Shown here: positions 59,221-64,000 of the stretch, one piece after another
Layout: each line of letters begins with the position of its first letter
How positions within the stretch are numbered: position 1 is the first letter of the stretch
NCBI RefSeq assembly: GCF_029892095.1
Contig: NZ_JARZAE010000004.1
Span: 8,184,001 to 8,248,000 of the forward strand
Reading direction: 5' to 3'
Source: Kitasatospora sp. MAP12-44
GTDB lineage: Bacteria; Actinomycetota; Actinomycetes; Streptomycetales; Streptomycetaceae
Length of the DNA: 64,000 bases
Made by a program: the position numbers and the translations under genes
Notes under the pieces: generated by a model
What the model was told of the DNA's origin: nothing
Seen by the model: the letters and a program-made list of their open reading frames with translations, nothing else
The model's database searches: none

Positions 59221-59565
59221 TCACGGCAGCTGGCGGAGCCCGATGACGTTGCCGTCCGCGTCCTTGACGGAGGCGACCAGCATGCCGCCGCCGACATCGT
59301 GCGGCTCTTCGTGGGACTCGGCGCCGGCGGCGAGGAGGGCCTGGCGGGCGGCGGCGATGTCGGGCACGTCGCGGAAGCAGACCGGGCCGGAGAGGCCGCT
59401 CTCGTGGGCGTCGGGCACGAGGCCGATCTGCTGCCCGTCGAGCTCGAAGCCGACGTAGTACGGCGAGTCCGTCGACGGCTCGACGCCGAGGAACGTACCG
59501 AAGAGCGCCTTGGCCCGGTCCAGGTCCTTGACGTGGTAAAGGATGACGCTGATGCCAGTGCTCAT
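59221..59565 (-). CDS. VOC (glyoxalase-like) domain protein
   Basis: 114 residues, one VOC fold: VILYHVKDLDRAKALFGTFL, GVEPSTDSPYYVGFELDGQQ and the second unit DIAAARQALLAAGAESHEEP. It ends ASVKDADGNVIGLRQLP. The H-x-V opening and Glu-rich second half fit members related to bleomycin-resistance proteins. No substrate can be named. The gene stands alone behind a strong terminator. Confidence 0.84.
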   Translation of the reverse strand: MSTGISVILYHVKDLDRAKALFGTFLGVEPSTDSPYYVGFELDGQQIGLVPDAHESGLSGPVCFRDVPDIAAARQALLAAGAESHEEPHDVGGGMLVASVKDADGNVIGLRQLP

Positions 59566-60071
59566 GACGTGGGTACTCCTGTGTCTCGGGATGGTCCTGC
59601 GGCGGCCCTGCGGGTTGCGCCGGTGATCCCACGGTAGGCGCGGGGTGCGGGCGGCCGCTTCTCCGAAACTGACCGATCAGCCGGTGCGCGCGACCCGCGC
59701 CACCGCCCGACTACCGTTGCTCCGCATGACCCACACCGAGAACGGTTCCCGCGACCCCGGAAGCCCACCTGGTGATTTCACCGACTCGTATGGGTACCAC
59801 GCCTTCGGTGGAAGCCGGTGCCAGGATAGGGCCGTTCGTGACGTCGATGTACTCGACCGTGGTTCGTATTTTCCGGTGGCTCTGGGGGCCTCTGATCGGG
59901 TGATCTTCCGGATCGGGGCGTGTCCCTGAGACTGTCGGAGTTTTGAGTTTCGGTAGCTTGTGACTGCGGGCCCGTTGGCCGTCTCCCTGACAAGTCACGG
60001 CCAGGACGGGCCCGCCCCCAGGGTTACTCTTCGTTGGCTGGTCCTTGTTGCCTGGGCGGCCAACTGCGGGA
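59566..60071. other. intergenic stretch at the edge of the glycan region
   Basis: 506 bp. A plausible gene start (ATG 59726, MTHTENGSRDPGSPPG) appears but runs after about 16 codons into unrelated sequence, so it may be a cut-off gene head. The right part has lower GC than the core, and a large hairpin (59966-60015). No complete gene is seen. Confidence 0.5.
59966..60015 (-). terminator. large bulged hairpin after the glycosyltransferase gene
   Basis: Arms GCGGGCCCGT/ACGGGCCCGC (10 bp) and TGGCCGT/ACGGCCA (7 bp) stack, with a 2-nt GG bulge and a 14-nt loop. It lies 57 bp past the minus-strand glycosyltransferase stop and probably ends its transcript. Confidence 0.7.
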
Positions 60072-61199
60072 TTAGCGACGCGCGACGAGTTCGGCGTAGA
60101 GGCATGTGAGTTCGTCGGCGACTTGGGAGATGTCGTACATGCCCACGACCGGTGGTGGCGTCAGGGGAGGCACGCATTCCGCAGCTACCGTGGACAGGCG
60201 AGAAGCGTAGCTACGGCCGTCCGAAGGCGAATAGTAGGCGTGTCCTGCGTAATGCCGTGGGAGTTCAGCCAGTGATGGTCCGCTCGTGTAGACGACCGGG
60301 AGGCCGGCCGCCAGGGCCTCCAGGAGAGATAGTCCGAAGGTTTCGACAATGGACGGGGCCGCGAGGACATCCAGGGCAGTCAGGAGGCGTGATACGTCGT
60401 CACGCTCACCAAGGAATACGGTCCGGTCGGCCAGCTGTGCTTCGCGGGCCTGGCGGGTCAGTGCGTCAAGCTGCTGCCCCGCGCCCACCAGAACCAGCCA
60501 TGGCACACGGCCGTCCGACAGAGCGGCTGGCATGGAGGCCAGGGCGTCGATGAGCACATCGAACTGTTTGCCCGGAACCAGTCGACCTACCCCGCCGATC
60601 ACGTAGGAATCGAGTGGGATTCCCAGTTGCGTGCGCACCTCTCTCCGCGATTTTGCGTGCTCGACCGATGTAGACGTGTAGGCGGAAGCATCGATTCCGT
60701 TCGCGATTTTCCGGATCCGCTGAGCCGGGATTCCCCAGCTGCTCAGGCACTCCGAGACTTCACTGGAAACGGCTACGGTGCAGCTTCCAAGCCGTTCTGT
60801 CGCGGTGTATAGAAGTCTGACTCCCACGGTTGTACTGCGTCCCTCAATTGAGTTCTTCAGCAGTGAGTGCTCAGTTGCCACAATCGTTGAGACCCCCGCG
60901 AGCCGGGCTGCCAGGCGGCCGTAGACACAGGAGCGGTACAGGTGAGTGTGGACGATGTCGAAGCGCCCTCGACGGATGAAGCCGGCCAGTTTGAAGAGTG
61001 CGGCGATGTCCCGATTCCCCCGCATCGCCAGATGTGTGACCGGAGTGCCGTCCTGTCGAATTCCTTCTGCTACCGTCCCCGGGTTTTCCAATGTGACGAC
61101 CTCGCAGTGATGATCGTCCGGCATGTTTCGCAGCAGAAGCCGCAGTTGCTGTTCCGCTCCGCCTGCGGCCAGACCGGTGATGATATGGAGGATCCTCAT
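60072..61199 (-). CDS. GT4-family glycosyltransferase
   Basis: 375 residues, GT-B fold. It opens RILHIITGLAAGGAEQQLRL, the usual glycine loop, then DIVHTHLYRSCVYGRLAARL. The C-terminal donor domain has IGGVGRLVPGKQFDVLIDAL, VLVGAGQQLDALTR and the E-x7-E signature in PSIVETFGLSLLEALAAGLP. It adds a sugar from an NDP-sugar to a growing surface glycan or lipid, on the cytoplasmic side. ATG 61199 has GGAG 8 nt upstream. Codon use is less GC-biased than in the core genes, and mobile-element genes lie close, suggesting transfer. Confidence 0.88.
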   Translation of the reverse strand: MRILHIITGLAAGGAEQQLRLLLRNMPDDHHCEVVTLENPGTVAEGIRQDGTPVTHLAMRGNRDIAALFKLAGFIRRGRFDIVHTHLYRSCVYGRLAARLAGVSTIVATEHSLLKNSIEGRSTTVGVRLLYTATERLGSCTVAVSSEVSECLSSWGIPAQRIRKIANGIDASAYTSTSVEHAKSRREVRTQLGIPLDSYVIGGVGRLVPGKQFDVLIDALASMPAALSDGRVPWLVLVGAGQQLDALTRQAREAQLADRTVFLGERDDVSRLLTALDVLAAPSIVETFGLSLLEALAAGLPVVYTSGPSLAELPRHYAGHAYYSPSDGRSYASRLSTVAAECVPPLTPPPVVGMYDISQVADELTCLYAELVARR

Positions 61200-61243
61200 T
61201 ATCTTACTCCAGGGGTGCGACTGCGCGTTCTGTTCATCTGGCG

Positions 61244-61948
61244 CTATTGGCGGGTGACGGCGAGGTGGCGGATACGTTTGAGTGTGAGCCGCAACGGCGT
61301 GTCGCGCTCCCCGACAAAGCAGCGTGGAATCGTATGACCCGAAGGCTGGATTGTTGCTTTAGTGGCGCAGGCGTATCGGTACCCTGCTTGCTGGGTCATT
61401 GCGGAGATCCTGGCGTCGACCGAGCCGTACGGATAGCAGAAGCCAAGGACCGGCTTGCCAGTGATCCGCTCAAGAGCCATTCGACTCCCGGTGATCTCAG
61501 CTTCAGCCTCGCTGTCGGAGATCTCGGGCAAGTGCCGGTGCGTGAGGCTGTGCGAGCCCACTTCAATGTCGGTTGAAGCCAGTTCCCTCACTTGCTCGAC
61601 AGACATGATCTTGCGTTTGTCGGCGCCACTGGAGAAGTCCCAGTCATTATAGCCGCCAAGCCGCTCGACAATAACAAAGGCTGTGGCCGTGAAGCGATGC
61701 TTTTCGAGCACGGGCAGTGCGTTGCCCAGGAAATCCTCGTAGCCATCGTCAAAGGTCAGTCCGACCAGTTTATTGGCGGCAGGATCCCGGGACTGCAGCA
61801 ACTCGGCCATGCTGACCCCCCTGAAGCCACGGCGGGAGAGCCACTCCATCTGCGCTGAAAACTGCCTCGGGGAGACGCAGATCATATGAGGATCGAATTC
61901 GGCTGTATCGATGGAGTGGTACATGAGGATCCAGGGCGGCTTTTGCAT
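61244..61948 (-). CDS. polysaccharide deacetylase (NodB/CE4 family)
   Basis: 234 residues from ATG 61948 (MQKPPWILMYHSID). The frame is open upstream, but that part is IS-junction DNA. The NodB core has LVGLTFDDGYEDF (catalytic base Asp and metal Asp), GSHSLTHRHL (metal His-x3-His) and CYPYGSVDARISAM. It removes N-acetyl groups from a polysaccharide. Without a signal peptide it may act on lipid-linked precursors or use another route. It is 44 bp upstream of the glycosyltransferase, and both share one operon. The codon use is AT-richer than in the core. Confidence 0.87.
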   Translation of the reverse strand: MQKPPWILMYHSIDTAEFDPHMICVSPRQFSAQMEWLSRRGFRGVSMAELLQSRDPAANKLVGLTFDDGYEDFLGNALPVLEKHRFTATAFVIVERLGGYNDWDFSSGADKRKIMSVEQVRELASTDIEVGSHSLTHRHLPEISDSEAEAEITGSRMALERITGKPVLGFCYPYGSVDARISAMTQQAGYRYACATKATIQPSGHTIPRCFVGERDTPLRLTLKRIRHLAVTRQ

Positions 61949-61961
61949 GTTGCTCGTCTCT

Positions 61962-63566
61962 TCACGCAGGGAATGGTCGGGTAGGCCGGACCCGTAGAAG
62001 GGGCCGATCGGAGTTTTCAGCGCGTATCCGGGATGTCTGGTGCGGCCTGAACCAGGACGTGGGATCGCCGGGTCTTCGCTGATCATTTAGAGGCGGCCGT
62101 GGAGAGGGTTTCCTGGGTGGCCGGGCCTCGATCGCGACCAGGTCCGTGCTCACCGATCCGATCCGCAGGCAGGTCGCCACCCCCTGGACCAGGGCGGCGG
62201 CGGGAAGCTGGCGGTGCAGCAGCAGCACCTCGATCAGCATCCTCGTGCCCTCGCGGTCCCCGACCTTCTGCTTGGCCGCTGCCCAGAACGCCTCGTGGCC
62301 CTTCGTGAAGGAGACCTCGGCGCGGGCCTGGGCGAGCGCGGACGCGCCGGCGAACGCGCCAGGCTTGACCAGCAGGATCTCCAGGTAGTGGTCCAGGAAG
62401 TCGTGGTAGGTGTAACGGCGGGTCAGACGCGGGTGGCGGGCGACGACCTGGCGGCCGTCGAACACCCACAGCTCGTTGGCCCGCAGCTTGATGCGCACCT
62501 TGCTCCCGATGAACTTCGCCGGGACGGAGTAGTAGCCCTGACGGACCGTGACCCGGCTGTTGCGCGCAACCACGGGCGTCAGGCCGATCCCGCAGTCGAA
62601 GTCGTCCGCAGGGAGCGGGCGGAGCAGGTCGCGTTCCTGCTCGAAATCGAACCCGATCGAGGTCGGCCGGCCGTGAATGTGCCGGGCGTCCTCCGCGACG
62701 TCGATCGCGGCCAGGCGCTCGTTCAGTACCGCCAGCGCGTCGACCCGGGGCGGCGGGACCATGTGTTTGCGGCGGAACCGGCCTCCCTCGTGTTCGACGC
62801 CGCCTTTCTCATGTGCCCCGGCCTCACCCGGCGCGCAGTAGAACGCCGAGAACTGGTAACACGACTTGAACGAAGCCCACCGGGACGACTCCAGCCTCGA
62901 GCGCCCGAACAAGACCTGTTTGAGCGCCGGTCTGAGGTTGTCGTACCGAATGTGGACCGACGGCACCCAACCCAGCACTGCGAACGCCTCCGCGTGGCCT
63001 TCCAGGGCCGCCTCCTGCGAGGCGGTCGCGTAGACGCGGTGGATAGCCGTGCCGGAGTAGGACAGGCGCAGGGTGAACAGCACGCACTTGCGGCGCTGCC
63101 CGGAAAGATCCAGCCAGAAGTCCGCGAAGTCGACCTCCGCCTCCTCACCCGGACGCTTCGCCTGCGGGACCACACCCTCCAGATGCCGCCGCCCCTCCAG
63201 CGCCTCCGACTTGATCTCAGGCCGCCGCTTGCTGACGTACTCCCACACCGTGGTCTGCCGGGCCAGCTCGAAGTCGTGCTCCGCTGCCAGACGCTCCATG
63301 ATCCGCACGATCGTGTGCTTCTGCTTCTGCTTCCGCGGTGCGTCCACGTCCTCGCGCAGCATCGCGTCGATGAGCGCCTTCACCGGCTCCAGCACGCTCG
63401 CCCGCGGGGGAGGCGACTTCCGCTTCGGCGGCAACGGCGACTCGATCGCCTGCTTCACCGTGTTCCGCGAGACCTTGAACCGCGCCGCCAGTTCCCGCCC
63501 TGACAAGCCTTCCCGGTGGGCCTGGCGGATCCTCTCGAACAGCACTTCACGCGACCTGTGCACCAT
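61962..63566 (-). mobile_element. istA: IS21-family transposase IstA, element truncated (istB missing)
   Basis: 534 residues. The start is intact: GGGAG lies 5 nt before ATG 63566, and the helix-turn-helix is GLSGRELAARFKVSRNTVKQ. The DDE residues are in EAEVDFADFW, VHIRYDNLRPAL and HEKGGVEHEGGRFRR. The C-terminal blocks VTVRQGYYSVPAKFIG and TRRYTYHDFLDHYLEILL are normal. After about codon 490 (near 62090) the sequence stops resembling IstA and runs through foreign DNA to 61962. The istB ATPase gene that should follow and overlap is absent. The element can therefore not move by itself, although IstA may be made. Confidence 0.85.
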
Positions 63567-63789
63567 CGGTCTCCCTGACCTGGACCGTGATCAACAAGCA
63601 CAGCGTGACGGCCAAACGGCCTACCGCTTCCGATTACTCCAAAAGCGGCATGTCGCACATCATCACACCGGATGGCTCCCAATCTCACCGAAGATCCACC
63701 GGCCCCGATCCAACGAAAACGTGGCTCTCGTACAACAGTTCAGGCACGGATTCCGTGCAGCCGATCGTGCTTCTGTGCGCCGGTGACGC
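63567..63789. other. left flank of the IS21 remnant
   Basis: 223 bp with lower GC content, upstream of istA. It should contain the terminal repeats of the IS21 element, but I could not identify a clear repeated motif or the CA/TG end. No gene is seen. Confidence 0.4.
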
Positions 63790-63945
63790 TTCGTCATCTA
63801 CGGGTGGATGCCGGCTGCGTGTGAAGAACTGGTCCTTCTGCTTCCGCATCTCGCCGGAATACAGGTCGAGTACATGGAGGTGCGGGACGTCCCCGTGCTC
63901 TGCCCGGGCTGCCAGGCGCCGTCTGGCCGGATGACCGGGACCTGA
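63790..63945 (+). pseudogene. ISL3-family transposase fragment (N-terminal zinc-finger region)
   Basis: One plus frame reads CEELVLLLPHLAGIQVEYME, then DVPVLCPGCQAPSGRM and a TGA at 63943-63945. ISL3 transposases begin with LLFPHLAGVxVExVEV, about 20 more residues and CPxCGxxSxRVHSR. Here the stretch between is deleted and the finger breaks off. No start codon in good context is seen. Confidence 0.5.
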
Positions 63946-64000
63946 TTCACTTCACGGGATCTGTGCCTGAACCCATACAACCCGACAAAATCACACCTGG

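Noticed and set aside
59966..60015. Integron attC site or IS end
   Set aside because: The bulged hairpin has no attC core sites and no integrase nearby, and it stands where a terminator of the glycosyltransferase gene is expected.

Overview
The window is high-GC actinobacterial DNA, most likely from a Streptomyces or Kitasatospora type organism. The evidence is frequent GTG/TTG starts, many 1-8 nt start/stop overlaps, an F420-type luciferase-like oxidoreductase, a secreted RNase Sa homologue, a Streptomyces-type secreted phospholipase D and a nickel-responsive Nur-type box. The genus cannot be settled from this piece. No rRNA, tRNA or CRISPR array was seen.

Left part (1-24 kb): the end of an alpha/beta hydrolase, a macrolide-type glycosyltransferase and a zinc-ribbon methyltransferase form an overlapping operon. 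Next come a deletion scar joining a SnoaL-like remnant to a headless AraC regulator, and a secreted repeat protein whose NlpC/P60-like domain has lost its cysteine. Ordinary enzymes follow: VOC protein, CYTH protein, F420 oxidoreductase, PLP lyase and amidase. A graveyard of broken genes (CobW-like, K+ channel, DUF2254, SulP) lies at 12.1-13.4 kb. After it are a sulfatase, a cation/proton antiporter, a truncated GAF sensor, a PBP4-type carboxypeptidase, a cupin/GlxA-type regulator pair, a spermidine-synthase-like protein and an MFS transporter.

Centre (24.0-36.1 kb): twelve tightly packed minus-strand genes encode a complete route from tryptophan through kynurenine and 3-hydroxyanthranilate, by meta-cleavage, to pyruvate and acetyl-CoA. 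A divergent Lrp/AsnC regulator sits at the operon head. The steps are TDO, formamidase, KMO, kynureninase, 3-hydroxyanthranilate dioxygenase, ACMS decarboxylase, aminomuconate semialdehyde dehydrogenase, RidA-type deaminase, oxalocrotonate decarboxylase, hydratase, aldolase and acylating acetaldehyde dehydrogenase.

Right-centre (36-51 kb): a bacterial Ro60 (TROVE/vWA) gene has a divergent intergenic sequence that looks like a Y RNA. Next are a secreted ricin-B/beta-helix protein behind a promoter/operator, and a two-component system followed by a transmembrane cytochrome-b-like protein, a ferredoxin-ferredoxin reductase fusion, a small membrane protein and a secreted protein (a probable redox module). 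Phospholipase D and a membrane protein close this stretch.

Right part (51-64 kb): a selenium-binding-protein-family methanethiol oxidase and a NiCoT nickel/cobalt transporter. The transporter shares a Nur-like box with a 32-codon remnant of Fe-superoxide dismutase (sodF). Further on are NUDIX, RNase Sa and AlkB-like genes, a saccharopine-dehydrogenase-like gene with a divergent TetR gene, and a VOC gene. The end has less GC-rich codon use and carries a glycosyltransferase, a polysaccharide deacetylase, an IS21 istA without istB and an ISL3 transposase scrap, which suggests a transferred or rearranged glycan region.
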